This document shows positions 8,457 to 16,719 of a stretch of DNA of 64,000 bases, piece by piece; the first letter of the stretch is position 1, and every line of letters starts with the position of its first letter. Location: contig CAYWUJ010000008.1 of the NCBI GenBank assembly GCA_964461455.1, positions 17,383-81,382 on the forward strand. Reading direction: 5' to 3'. The notes beneath the pieces were generated by a model. It saw only the letters and a program-made list of their open reading frames with translations, was not told where the DNA came from and made no database searches. Source of the DNA: UBA1413 sp964461455 (lineage in GTDB: Bacteria > Bacteroidota > Bacteroidia > Bacteroidales > Prolixibacteraceae). The translations under genes and the position numbers were made by a program.

Positions 8457-9704
8457 TCAGAAACCGGGATAATAGCAGGTTTTGCCGAGATAGTTGGTCA
8501 TGGTGATGCCTTCCGGGGTGATTTCCCTGACGTAATCGGGGATGAGGGGGATTTTTCCTCCACCTCCGGGGGCGTCGATGACAAAATGGGGGATGGCATA
8601 TCCCGAGGTGAAACCCCTGAGGCTGCGGATGATCTCCAGGCCTTTGGAAACCGGGGTTCTGAAGTGGTGGCTTCCGGGGACCAGGTCACATTGGTAGAGG
8701 TAGTAGGGGCGTACCCTTATTTTGAGGAGTTTGTGCATCAGGGAGCGCATCACCAGGGGGTCGTCGTTGATTCCGCGGAGCAGGACGGTCTGGCTTCCCA
8801 GGGGGATGCCGGCCCCGGCAAGCCGGGCACAGGCAGCGGCTGTTTCCGGGGTGATCTCATCGGGATGGCTGAAGTGGATGCTCATCCACAGCGGGTGATA
8901 CCGCTCCAGCATGGCCGTGAGTTCCGGGGTGATTCTCTGTGGCAGGACCACCGGCACCTTGGTGCCGATGCGGATGATCTCGACATGGGGAATGGCCCTG
9001 AGCTGCGAAAGCAGAAATTCCAACTGCGCATTGGAGAGGGTCAGGGGATCTCCGCCACTGATCAGCACATCACGGATTTCAGGATGGCTGGCAATATATT
9101 CGATGGCCCGTTCCCACTGAAAGCGTGGGGCATGGGTCAGCCGGCCCACGCTGTGCGACCGTGTACAATAACGGCAGTAAGCCGAACAGGTCTGGGTGAC
9201 CAGAAAAAGCACCCTGTCGGGGTAACGGTGAACCAGTCCGGGTACCGGCGATGAGGCTTCCTCATGCAGAGAGTCGGATTTCTCCCCGGGCCAGGTGACC
9301 AGCTCTTCGGGAGTGGGGACCATCATCCTGCGAATAGGGTGGTCAGGGCCTCCCCGGGTCATCAGGGAGAGGTACCAGGGGGTGATCCTCAGCGGTAGCC
9401 TCCCCTTCAGGCCGGCAATAGCCTCCCGCTCCCCGGCAGTGAGATCTATAAACCGGGATAACTGGTCACCACGGGTCACCACGTTACGCAACTGCCACTT
9501 CCAGTCGTTCCACGATTGGAGGTCGGTAAAAGGATAATAGGTACGAAGAAATAGAGAAATCCGGTCGTTGTCGGGGTCTAAAGCTGGGATACCTTCTTGA
9601 TTCAAAGAACCGGCGTATTTACCGCCAGGCTCCTCCGGAGAGGAGCTACCCGTGAGGCTGCCATCTGTCGCGGTGGCAGCAGTCTCGTTTGCTTTAAATG
9701 TCAT
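8457..9704 (-). CDS. Lysine 2,3-aminomutase-like radical SAM enzyme (KamA family)
   Basis: KamA-family enzymes use a [4Fe-4S] cluster, S-adenosylmethionine and pyridoxal phosphate to convert L-lysine to L-beta-lysine. The 415-residue length equals the clostridial enzyme. The cluster motif CSAYCRYC gives Cys173/177/180. The PLP lysine is Lys384 in DAPGGGGKIP. Asp340 (YQCDLVPG) and Asp377 (IDAPGGGGK) sit at the same spacing from the PLP lysine as the two Asp residues (293 and 330) that bind the substrate amine in the clostridial enzyme. Glutamate 2,3-aminomutases have Lys and Asn there, so lysine is the likely substrate. The first 45 or so residues are Ser/Glu/Gly-rich and look disordered. It is the first gene of the four-gene operon, with a -7 box at 9769-9776. 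Confidence 0.88.
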   Translation of the reverse strand: MTFKANETAATATDGSLTGSSSPEEPGGKYAGSLNQEGIPALDPDNDRISLFLRTYYPFTDLQSWNDWKWQLRNVVTRGDQLSRFIDLTAGEREAIAGLKGRLPLRITPWYLSLMTRGGPDHPIRRMMVPTPEELVTWPGEKSDSLHEEASSPVPGLVHRYPDRVLFLVTQTCSAYCRYCTRSHSVGRLTHAPRFQWERAIEYIASHPEIRDVLISGGDPLTLSNAQLEFLLSQLRAIPHVEIIRIGTKVPVVLPQRITPELTAMLERYHPLWMSIHFSHPDEITPETAAACARLAGAGIPLGSQTVLLRGINDDPLVMRSLMHKLLKIRVRPYYLYQCDLVPGSHHFRTPVSKGLEIIRSLRGFTSGYAIPHFVIDAPGGGGKIPLIPDYVREITPEGITMTNYLGKTCYYPGF

Positions 9705-9768
9705 TTTTGCGTGTCAGCACCAAATTTTTTTCGTTGTAACCAGAGTTTTTGAAGAGATAAATTCTGCG

Positions 9769-9776
9769 CAAAAATA
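9769..9776 (-). promoter_or_regulatory. -7 box for the aminomutase/ATP-grasp operon
   Basis: On the minus strand TATTTTTG matches TAnnTTTG, 64 nt before the start codon at 9704, giving a leader of roughly 55-60 nt. No clear -33 TTG is seen at 19-21 nt. Confidence 0.45.
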
Positions 9777-9935
9777 TGCATTGTTTCATCCGTTGTCGGG
9801 GGAGAAACGTAAATTTCTAACAATAGTTTCGACAATGTGTCAGGGTTGTTATAACGCGCAGGTATTCAGGTGTTTATGAGGATTGTCAACGGCGTGTCCG
9901 GGGCCCTTGGCGTAACATAAAATTAACGTCCGAAG

Positions 9936-10865
9936 CTAAAAGGCATCCATTTTACGGTACGCGTCGATGACGGCCTGTTCCCCCTCTTTGCCGGGTTTGC
10001 TTTTCCCGTGTTCCATGCAGAGTACCCCCTGGTATCCTTTGGCGTGGATATGTCTGAAAATGTTCAGGAAGTTGATCTCTCCGGTGGTCGGTTCCTTGCG
10101 CCCGGGGTTGTCGCCGAGGTGGAAGGTGGCGATATGTTCCCAGGCCATGTCGATGTTGGGGATGAGGTTACCCTCGCTGATTTGCTGATGGTAGAGGTCG
10201 TTGACGATTTTGCAGGAGGGGTGGTTCACGGCCTTGCAGATCATATAGCTTTGCGGAATGGTGGTCAGGAACAATCCCGGGTGGTCGGTGTGGGCGTTCA
10301 GGGGTTCCATCACCAGCACCAGTTGTGCAGGACCGACGATGTCACAGCACATTCTCATGGTATCGATGACGTTGGCCGTTTGGTAATCCCAGGCCAGTTT
10401 TTCATCATAACGGCCGGGAACCACCAGCGCTGTTTTGGCGTTGGTCCGTTTTTGCACTTCCAGGGCCCGGGACATCCGTTCTTTGAACATTTCCCTGACT
10501 GACGGGTCGTTGAGGACCATTGAACGGGTGCCGAAATCGGCATAGAGGACGAAAGGTCCCAGGTCCATGCCCCTGCGTGCCAGCTCCGAGGCGATCTTTT
10601 CCTGAAGGGCGGGCTCCTTGTTCATCAGGTCATTGTCGAAAATGGCCCTGAATCCCTGGTCGTGGATAAACCGGATCTGGTCAATGGGGTCATTTCCCGC
10701 ATGCTCTCTGAACATCCCGAAACCAGGGGCATATTTCAGCCTGAATTGTGCCCCGTTGGAAGTTTTCGTCTCCCCTGCCCATCCGCTCCCCGGGAAGGTC
10801 ACCCCTGTTGCTGCCACTGCCCCCAAAGCCGTGGTCCTGAGAAATCTCCTCCGCTCCATACTCAT
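9936..10865 (-). CDS. Tat-exported TIM-barrel isomerase (hydroxypyruvate isomerase-like)
   Basis: The protein has 309 residues from ATG 10865 (MSMERRRFLRTTALGAVAAT). A twin-arginine signal (RRRFLR then a hydrophobic stretch) indicates export of a folded protein. The mature part has the AP_endonuc_2/xylose isomerase-like TIM barrel, with candidate metal ligands in VLVMEPLNAHTDHPG (Glu, His), KIVNDLYHQQ (Asp, His), HLGDNPGR (His) and VLCMEHG (Glu). Hydroxypyruvate isomerase-type proteins share this pattern. In Bacteroidota such exported isomerases usually act on sugars in the periplasm. The frame continues upstream to 11099, but that region lacks protein features and the Tat motif fixes the start. 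Confidence 0.85.
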   Translation of the reverse strand: MSMERRRFLRTTALGAVAATGVTFPGSGWAGETKTSNGAQFRLKYAPGFGMFREHAGNDPIDQIRFIHDQGFRAIFDNDLMNKEPALQEKIASELARRGMDLGPFVLYADFGTRSMVLNDPSVREMFKERMSRALEVQKRTNAKTALVVPGRYDEKLAWDYQTANVIDTMRMCCDIVGPAQLVLVMEPLNAHTDHPGLFLTTIPQSYMICKAVNHPSCKIVNDLYHQQISEGNLIPNIDMAWEHIATFHLGDNPGRKEPTTGEINFLNIFRHIHAKGYQGVLCMEHGKSKPGKEGEQAVIDAYRKMDAF

Positions 10866-11192
10866 TGGTTTATTGTTTTTTTGAAGTTCCGAAAATACAA
10901 ATTTTTTTCTCCGGAAGTTCACCCCGGTGAAGCTGTTTCTTCTGTGTAAAAGACCTGCCGGTGCCCGGAGTGGCCGTAATCCGGGAGGAATGATTATTTT
11001 TACCCTTTGAAAGCGGAATAAAATGAATTCCGGTGAGTGCATTCCCAAGGGCTTTACCGCGAAGAGCTTCCATGCCCATCGCGAAAATGGCGCGATCACC
11101 TGAAATCATGACCGGCCCGGGAATCAGGGTTCCGCGGAGCTTAACGCATCTTTTTCACGCGATGGACCTTTATGAAGAAATAGCATAAATAT
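10866..11192. other. Divergent intergenic region, 327 bp, no gene seen
   Basis: This is the shared upstream region of the Tat-exported isomerase (minus) and the M28 peptidase (plus). I see no RNA gene. A short hairpin ATCGCG/CGCGAT lies at 11078-11096, and an imperfect -7-like TATTTTCG lies upstream of the isomerase. Promoters for both genes are expected here but are not clear. Confidence 0.5.
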
Positions 11193-12680
11193 ATGAATGT
11201 CAGGAGTATAATTGCCGGTCTGCTGATGACCGTTTTTTCCCTGCCCGGAAATTCACAACAGACTGCAGATCCGGTGATGGAGACTTTCCACACGGTATCG
11301 AGCCATGAATTGCTGGAGTATGCCGCGGAGCTGAGTTCTCCCCGTTACCGTGGCCGGCTGTCGGGGTCACCCGGATATATCGCGGCGGCGGAATATGTGG
11401 CCGGGTTGCTGGATTCCTGGGACCTGCGCCCTGTCATGGCCGATTCCTCCCTTTTTCAGTGGTTTCCGAATGCCTGGACCGAAGTCGTCACTCCCGGAAG
11501 CGTGGCGCTGAAGCCCCTGAGGGGAAAACCAGGGGCCCCGCGACGCAGGCTCTCTTTTCCCGCTGATTACTACCCCGGAGCTCACTCCTCTTCCGGCAGG
11601 GTTTCGGCAGAAGTGGTATACGCCGGCTTCGGAATCACCGCCCCTGAACTGGGGTATGACGACTATGCAGGGCTCAGTGTGAAGGGAAAGATCCTTCTTC
11701 TGGAACCCGGGGTGCCTTACACCGCCAATGACTCCACGCTGGCACGGTGGGAGCCCTACAGCTATCACCGTTACAAATTCAGCCGCGCCAGGGAGCTGGG
11801 AGCCGTGGGATTGCTGTATACGGGACTGACAGCCAACCCGAATACCAGTTACCTCGAAGGTTTTGTCTATGCCCACATCAGTGAAGAGGTGGCCGGGGAG
11901 CTGACCGCCATTTCCGGAAAACCCTTTGATCAGCTGAAAAAGGAGATCACCGCCAGCATGCAGCCCGCTTCTTTTGCCACAGGCAGGGAGGTGGTCATAT
12001 CGGCGCTGACCCGTCATTTCCCCGGTTCCCGTGCCTGCAACGTGGTGGCCATGATTCCGGGAGGCGATCCTGTGCTGAAAAGGGAAGCCATCATCGTGGG
12101 GGCCCACCTCGATGCCGTAGGGCACCAGGGAACCCTGTTTCCCGGGGCCCTTGACAACGCTTCGGGGGTGGCCGACCTTTTGGGGGCTGCCCGCGCCCTG
12201 GCGGCATCACCGGTGAAACCTGCCCGCACAGTCATTTTCGTCTTTTTCGGCGGCGAAGAGTGCGGCCTTTACGGCAGCCTGGCCAGCACCACGCAACCCT
12301 GGTGGCCCAGGGAACAGGTCCTCTTCATGCTGAACCTCGACATGGTCGGCAACGGAACGGGGTTTTTCCTCCAGGGTGCCGCTTCCTATCCCGCCGTGGC
12401 CCGCCATTTCGAAGAGGCCAACGGGAAATATCTCCACCGCAGCATGCGCACATCAGAGAACAGGCCCTCCTACGGACGACCTCGCTCCGATGGCGCCGTT
12501 TTCCTGAAGGCAGGATACCCCACCATGAACCTTTGGACCACCGGCACGGTGAAACCGGTCTATTACCACCAGCCCCTCGACAATATCGACGGTCTCACCC
12601 CGGAAATCATGGAAGACGCCGCCAAACTGCTCTTTCTGGGAATCCTGGGAGTTGCCGGTGACCGTTCCCTGACCCCATGA
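11193..12680 (+). CDS. Secreted M28-family zinc aminopeptidase with PA domain
   Basis: The protein has 495 residues. Residues 1-21 are a signal peptide ending near NSQQTA. A protease-associated (PA) insert spans about 140-230. The co-catalytic zinc ligands of M28 enzymes are visible in order: GAHLDAVG (about 304, His/Asp), DNASGVADL (Asp), FFGGEECGLYG (catalytic Glu pair) and LNLDMVG (Asp), with a late His near VKPVYYHQPLDN. M28 enzymes remove N-terminal residues from peptides. With the S46 and S37-type peptidases elsewhere in the window it fits peptide scavenging. DUF2797 follows by 10 bp. Confidence 0.9.
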   Translation: MNVRSIIAGLLMTVFSLPGNSQQTADPVMETFHTVSSHELLEYAAELSSPRYRGRLSGSPGYIAAAEYVAGLLDSWDLRPVMADSSLFQWFPNAWTEVVTPGSVALKPLRGKPGAPRRRLSFPADYYPGAHSSSGRVSAEVVYAGFGITAPELGYDDYAGLSVKGKILLLEPGVPYTANDSTLARWEPYSYHRYKFSRARELGAVGLLYTGLTANPNTSYLEGFVYAHISEEVAGELTAISGKPFDQLKKEITASMQPASFATGREVVISALTRHFPGSRACNVVAMIPGGDPVLKREAIIVGAHLDAVGHQGTLFPGALDNASGVADLLGAARALAASPVKPARTVIFVFFGGEECGLYGSLASTTQPWWPREQVLFMLNLDMVGNGTGFFLQGAASYPAVARHFEEANGKYLHRSMRTSENRPSYGRPRSDGAVFLKAGYPTMNLWTTGTVKPVYYHQPLDNIDGLTPEIMEDAAKLLFLGILGVAGDRSLTP

Positions 12681-12690
12681 AGAATCGCCG

Positions 12691-13494
12691 ATGAAGTACG
12701 AAGGAAACATACTCAAAATGCGGGTGGAATATGACCACCCCGTCAGGTATTACCTGCCCCTGGGGAAGGAGGAGACCGGCATGAACGACCTGATCGGCCA
12801 CAGGATCCGTCTCTCCTTCAGCGGAACCATTCACTGCATCTCCTGCGGAAAAGTCACCCGCACCTCCTACGGTCAGGGTTTTTGTTACAGCTGTCTCCAA
12901 ACGGCCCCTGAGGCCAGTGAGTCGGTGCTGCAGCCGGAACTCTCCAAAGCCCACTTCGGCGTGGCCCGTGATATCGCATATGCCCGGGAACACGACCTGA
13001 TAGACCATGTTGTCTACCTGGCCATGTCGCCCGATGTGAAAGTCGGCGTCACCCGTCACCACCAGGTGCCCATCAGGTGGATCGACCAGGGAGCCAACGC
13101 CGCCGTCATCGTGGCCCGCACCCCCAACCGACACATCGCCGGCATCATGGAAGTGTGGCTGAAACAGTATTACTCTGACAAGACCAACTGGAGGGAAATG
13201 CTCATGGGCCGCCATCTTCCGGCAGAAACCCTGCTCACGGAAAAGGAAAGGGCGGCCTCCCTGCTCACTCCCGAACTGAAAAAATACCTCTCCGCCAACG
13301 ATGACATCACCCTGATCGACTACCCGGTGACCGCACCTCCCCGGCAAATCAACAGCCTCACGTTTGACAAAACTCCCGTAGTGGAAGGCGTGCTGACGGG
13401 AATAAGAGGGCAGTACCTGATGATCGGCCATGACCAGGTCATCAATATGCGCCGCCATAGCGGATACCTGATCACCCTCGAAGGGATGGACTGA
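12691..13494 (+). CDS. DUF2797-family protein with Cys4 zinc knuckle
   Basis: The protein has 267 residues. A Cys4 site is formed by CISCGK and CYSCLQ near residues 50-70. The downstream core reads YLAMSPDVKVGVTRHHQVPIRWIDQGA and EVWLKQYYSDKTNWREML, which is the DUF2797 pattern. The KVGVT...RWIDQGA arrangement resembles the GIY-YIG nuclease-like fold, but the catalytic residues are not obvious. The function is unknown. The protein has no signal peptide and so is probably cytoplasmic. The gene is 10 bp downstream of the M28 peptidase and probably cotranscribed with it. Confidence 0.85.
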   Translation: MKYEGNILKMRVEYDHPVRYYLPLGKEETGMNDLIGHRIRLSFSGTIHCISCGKVTRTSYGQGFCYSCLQTAPEASESVLQPELSKAHFGVARDIAYAREHDLIDHVVYLAMSPDVKVGVTRHHQVPIRWIDQGANAAVIVARTPNRHIAGIMEVWLKQYYSDKTNWREMLMGRHLPAETLLTEKERAASLLTPELKKYLSANDDITLIDYPVTAPPRQINSLTFDKTPVVEGVLTGIRGQYLMIGHDQVINMRRHSGYLITLEGMD

Positions 13495-13548
13495 TGAACC
13501 GGCATCGGCGAAGGGAGATTGTGCAACACCGGAAACGCTTTTCAAAAA

Positions 13549-13749
13549 ATGAAACATCAACCTGTAAAAAATAAAGAGATGAAATTCATCAATGCAGCTT
13601 TCAATGTGTCGGTGGCCCTTCTGGCCCTGATGGTGATCAACTATATCCTGCACGTGGTGGTGATCCCCCAGTGGATCATCATGGTGGTGCTCATGATTGC
13701 CGCCCTCCTTTTCTTTGGCAGGGTATACCTCAGAATGAGGGACCGGTAG
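13549..13749 (+). CDS. Small two-helix membrane protein, unknown
   Basis: The protein has 66 residues from ATG 13549 (56 from the alternative ATG 13579, MKFINAAFNV). It has two hydrophobic segments (SVALLALMVINYILHVVVI and WIIMVVLMIAALLFFG) and a basic C-terminus (RVYLRMRDR). No family is recognised. It lies between DUF2797 and ilvE in the same direction. Confidence 0.6.
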   Translation: MKHQPVKNKEMKFINAAFNVSVALLALMVINYILHVVVIPQWIIMVVLMIAALLFFGRVYLRMRDR

Positions 13750-13812
13750 GTTCCGGAGTGAAGCGGTTCTCTTTTTCGCTAAAACTGACCAATCTCCTGA
13801 ATTCTTTCTCAC

Positions 13813-13820
13813 TATTTTTG
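13813..13820 (+). promoter_or_regulatory. -7 box upstream of ilvE
   Basis: TATTTTTG matches TAnnTTTG, 57 nt before the ilvE start. No convincing -33 box is present. Confidence 0.45.
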
Positions 13821-13877
13821 TTTATTTGAACGGCGATCCGTTAGGACACAGGAAGTGAACAATTAATTTATCTGGAT

Positions 13878-14891
13878 ATGGAAAATATAGACTGGAAAAA
13901 TCTGGGTTTCGGTTACCGGAAGACCGATTACAATGTCCGTTGCACTTACCGTGACGGCAAATGGGGGGAGCTGGAGCTGAGTTCTTCCGAAGTGATCAAC
14001 ATGCACATAGGGGCCACGGCCCTTCATTATGGCCAGGAGGCTTTTGAGGGGCTGAAGGCTTTCATGGGGAAAGACGGCAAAGTGAGGATTTTCAGGCTGG
14101 AAGAGAATGCCAAAAGGATGCAGAGTTCCTCGGAGGGCATCATGATGGCGCAGTTCCCCACCGAATTATTTGTGAAAGCGGTGAAAATGGCCGTGAAACT
14201 GAACAGGCAGTATATTCCCCCTTATGATTCGGGGGCTTCGCTCTATATCAGACCTCTCTTAATTGGTACGGGTGCCGAGATCGGCGTGAAACCCGCCAGT
14301 GAGTATCTTTTTATCGTCTTTGTCATGCCCGTGGGACCATATTTCCCCGAGGGTTTCAAACCTACCGACCTGGTCATCCTCAGGCAATATGACCGTGCCG
14401 CACCCCAGGGAACCGGAAAATACAAGGTCGGCGGTAACTATGCCGCCAGCATGGTGGCAGGTGTAAAAGCCAAAAAGGGAGGCTATTCGGCTGTTCTTTA
14501 TCTCGACAGCAAGGAAAAGAAATATATCGACGAGTGCGGCCCTGCCAACTTCTTCGGCATCAAAAACAACACTTATGTCACTCCCGAGTCTGATTCCATT
14601 CTTCCGTCGATCACCAACAAGAGCCTGATGACCCTGGCTGCTGAAATCGGCATGAAGGTGGAACGACGCAAGGTGGCCTATGAGGAGCTGGTCACCTTCG
14701 AGGAAATCGGGGCCTGCGGAACAGCAGCCGTGATCTCTCCCATAAAAAGGATCTACGATGCCGATGAGGATAAGGAATTTACCTATGGCACCGGCCCCGG
14801 GCCCTGGAGTACCAGGCTATATAACAAACTTAGGGCGATTCAGTATGGTGACGAGCCCGATAAGTTCGGCTGGACCACCATCGTGGAATAG
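13878..14891 (+). CDS. ilvE: Branched-chain amino-acid aminotransferase (class IV, PLP)
   Basis: The enzyme transfers amino groups between glutamate and the keto acids of Val, Leu and Ile. The 337-residue protein shows class IV signatures: HYGQEAFEGLKAF (about 54-66), SLYIRPLLIGTG (about 121-132), the PLP-lysine region QGTGKYKVGGNYA (about 179-191), DECGPANFFGI (about 221-231) and EEIGACGTAAVISPI (about 275-289). The length is that of the BCAT2-like bacterial/eukaryotic subgroup. A -7 box precedes it and a strong intrinsic terminator (14994-15040) follows, so it is probably monocistronic. Confidence 0.95.
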   Translation: MENIDWKNLGFGYRKTDYNVRCTYRDGKWGELELSSSEVINMHIGATALHYGQEAFEGLKAFMGKDGKVRIFRLEENAKRMQSSSEGIMMAQFPTELFVKAVKMAVKLNRQYIPPYDSGASLYIRPLLIGTGAEIGVKPASEYLFIVFVMPVGPYFPEGFKPTDLVILRQYDRAAPQGTGKYKVGGNYAASMVAGVKAKKGGYSAVLYLDSKEKKYIDECGPANFFGIKNNTYVTPESDSILPSITNKSLMTLAAEIGMKVERRKVAYEELVTFEEIGACGTAAVISPIKRIYDADEDKEFTYGTGPGPWSTRLYNKLRAIQYGDEPDKFGWTTIVE

Positions 14892-14993
14892 TGGGTGATC
14901 CCCGGAATCAGTCAGGGAAGGCCCGGAAAAACCGCAGTGCTTTCATCATCCGTTAAGTGCTTTCTGACACCAGGGAATGCCCTTCCGCCGGGT

Positions 14994-15040
14994 AATGCTG
15001 CCTTGTTTTCCGCCCGGGAAACAGGGCAGCATTTTTCTTT
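14994..15040 (+). terminator. Intrinsic terminator after ilvE
   Basis: AATGCTGCC pairs with GGCAGCATT, and an inner TGTTT pairs with AAACA, giving a long GC-rich stem capped by a CG-rich loop. The stem is followed by TTTTTCTTTT. It lies 102 bp after the ilvE stop. The rest of 14892-15244 holds only the asnS -7 box. Confidence 0.85.
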
Positions 15041-15144
15041 TGGGAACAGCACGCATCGCCGCTGCCATGCCTTTCCCCTGATCTCTCAGAGGCCTGCGAC
15101 CATAGGTGCCCCAGAAAACACGATAAATATTCATGGCAAAGTTG

Positions 15145-15152
15145 TATTTTTG
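15145..15152 (+). promoter_or_regulatory. -7 box upstream of asnS
   Basis: TATTTTTG matches TAnnTTTG. The start codon is 92 nt further on, which leaves a leader of about 85 nt with no obvious T-box or other known riboswitch. Confidence 0.4.
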
Positions 15153-15244
15153 TCACTTCTAAAATCAGCAACACCACCGCCGGAACAGGGCTTCGCAGCC
15201 TGAGGCGGGTCAACACAGCTTACAAGTTATTAAAGAGTGACGAT

Positions 15245-16681
15245 ATGATCAGGAAAAAGGTGAGGGAGATCCTCGAAAACGGCCAGGCCGGCGCCGAAGT
15301 GCTGGTCAAGGGATGGGTACGTACCCGCAGGGGCAGTAAGAATGTGAATTTTGTAGCCCTGAATGATGGTTCGACCATCCGGAACCTTCAGGTGGTGGCC
15401 GACGTGAATGATTTCAGTGAGGATCTTCTCAGGGACCTCAACACGGGGGCTTCTTTGGCGGTGCGTGGTACCCTGGCGGCTTCCGCGGGCAGCGGTCAGC
15501 AGCTCGAGCTGATTGCCCGGGAGATTGAAGTCCTGGGAACCGCCGATCCCGAGAAGTTTCCCATACAGCCCAAGAAACACTCCCTGGAATTCCTCAGGGA
15601 GAATGCACATCTCCGCTTCCGCACCAACACTTTCGGGGCGATCTTCAGAATCAGACATGCCATGGCTTTTGCCATCCATGACTATTTCAACCGGCATGGC
15701 TTTGTCTATCTCCACACCCCCATCATTACGGCTTCCGATGCCGAAGGGGCCGGACAGATGTTCAGGGTGACCACGCTTGACGCCCTGAAACCCCCGCTGA
15801 CCGGGGAGGGAAAAGTCGATTTCAGCGCCGATTTCTTTGGCAAGCCTACCAACCTGACGGTTTCCGGCCAGCTGGAAGGAGAACTGGGAGCCACCGCCCT
15901 GGGAGACATCTATACCTTCGGTCCTACTTTCAGGGCCGAAAACTCCAATACCACCCGTCACCTGGCAGAATTCTGGATGATAGAACCCGAAATGGCCTTC
16001 TATGACCTCAAAGACAACATGGACCTGGCCGAGGACTTCCTGAAGTCCCTCATTCGTTATGCCCTGGAACACTGCGCCGACGACCTGGCCTTCATGGCCG
16101 GCCGCCTGAAAGAGGAGGAAAAGGGAAAACCCCAGGACCAGCAGTCGATGGACCTGATCGAAAAACTGAAATTTGTGGCCGACAACGACTTTGTGCGCCT
16201 TACCTACACCGAAGCCATCGATATCCTCCGGAACTCCAACCACTACAAGAAGAAGAAATTCCAGTTCCCCGTGGAGTGGGGCGTTGACCTTCAGAGCGAA
16301 CACGAACGCTACCTGGTGGAAAAACACTTCCAAAAACCGGTCATCCTGATTAATTATCCCCGCGAGATCAAGGCTTTCTACATGAAACAGAACGATGACG
16401 GCGCCACGGTGGCTGCCATGGACGTTCTCTTCCCCCAAATCGGGGAGATCATCGGCGGTTCGCAACGCGAAGAGGATTACGACAAGCTGGTGGCCCGCAT
16501 GCAGGAGATGAATATTCCCACGGAAGAGATGTGGTGGTACCTCGACACCCGTCGTTTCGGAACAGTCCCCCACAGCGGCTTTGGCCTCGGTTTCGAACGG
16601 TTTGTCCTTTTCATCACCGGCATGGGAAATATCAGGGATGTCATCGCCTTCCCCAGGACTCCCAGAAACGCAGAATTCTGA
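15245..16681 (+). CDS. asnS: Asparaginyl-tRNA synthetase
   Basis: This class II synthetase charges tRNA-Asn. The protein has 478 residues. The N-terminal anticodon-binding OB domain (VLVKGWVRTRRGSKNVNFVA) is followed by the catalytic core with motif 2 (FRAENSNTTRHLAEFWMIEPE, of which TRHLAEFWMIEPE is diagnostic) and motif 3 (GFGLGFERFVLFITGM, near the C-terminus). The ending RDVIAFPRTPRNAEF is the normal AsnRS terminus. ATG 15245 gives the usual start IRKKVREILE. Confidence 0.96.
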   Translation: MIRKKVREILENGQAGAEVLVKGWVRTRRGSKNVNFVALNDGSTIRNLQVVADVNDFSEDLLRDLNTGASLAVRGTLAASAGSGQQLELIAREIEVLGTADPEKFPIQPKKHSLEFLRENAHLRFRTNTFGAIFRIRHAMAFAIHDYFNRHGFVYLHTPIITASDAEGAGQMFRVTTLDALKPPLTGEGKVDFSADFFGKPTNLTVSGQLEGELGATALGDIYTFGPTFRAENSNTTRHLAEFWMIEPEMAFYDLKDNMDLAEDFLKSLIRYALEHCADDLAFMAGRLKEEEKGKPQDQQSMDLIEKLKFVADNDFVRLTYTEAIDILRNSNHYKKKKFQFPVEWGVDLQSEHERYLVEKHFQKPVILINYPREIKAFYMKQNDDGATVAAMDVLFPQIGEIIGGSQREEDYDKLVARMQEMNIPTEEMWWYLDTRRFGTVPHSGFGLGFERFVLFITGMGNIRDVIAFPRTPRNAEF

Positions 16682-16690
16682 AAAAATTGC

Positions 16691-16698
16691 TAATTTTG
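16691..16698 (+). promoter_or_regulatory. -7 box upstream of rpoN
   Basis: TAATTTTG lies 21 nt before the rpoN start and directly after the asnS stop, so rpoN may have its own start site as well as read-through from asnS. Confidence 0.4.
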
Positions 16699-16719
16699 AG
16701 GTTGCCCAATAACCGGTGA

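Noticed and set aside
14895..15203. Possible 100-codon gene between ilvE and asnS
   Set aside because: It contains the strong terminator hairpin, has low-complexity composition and no family resemblance.
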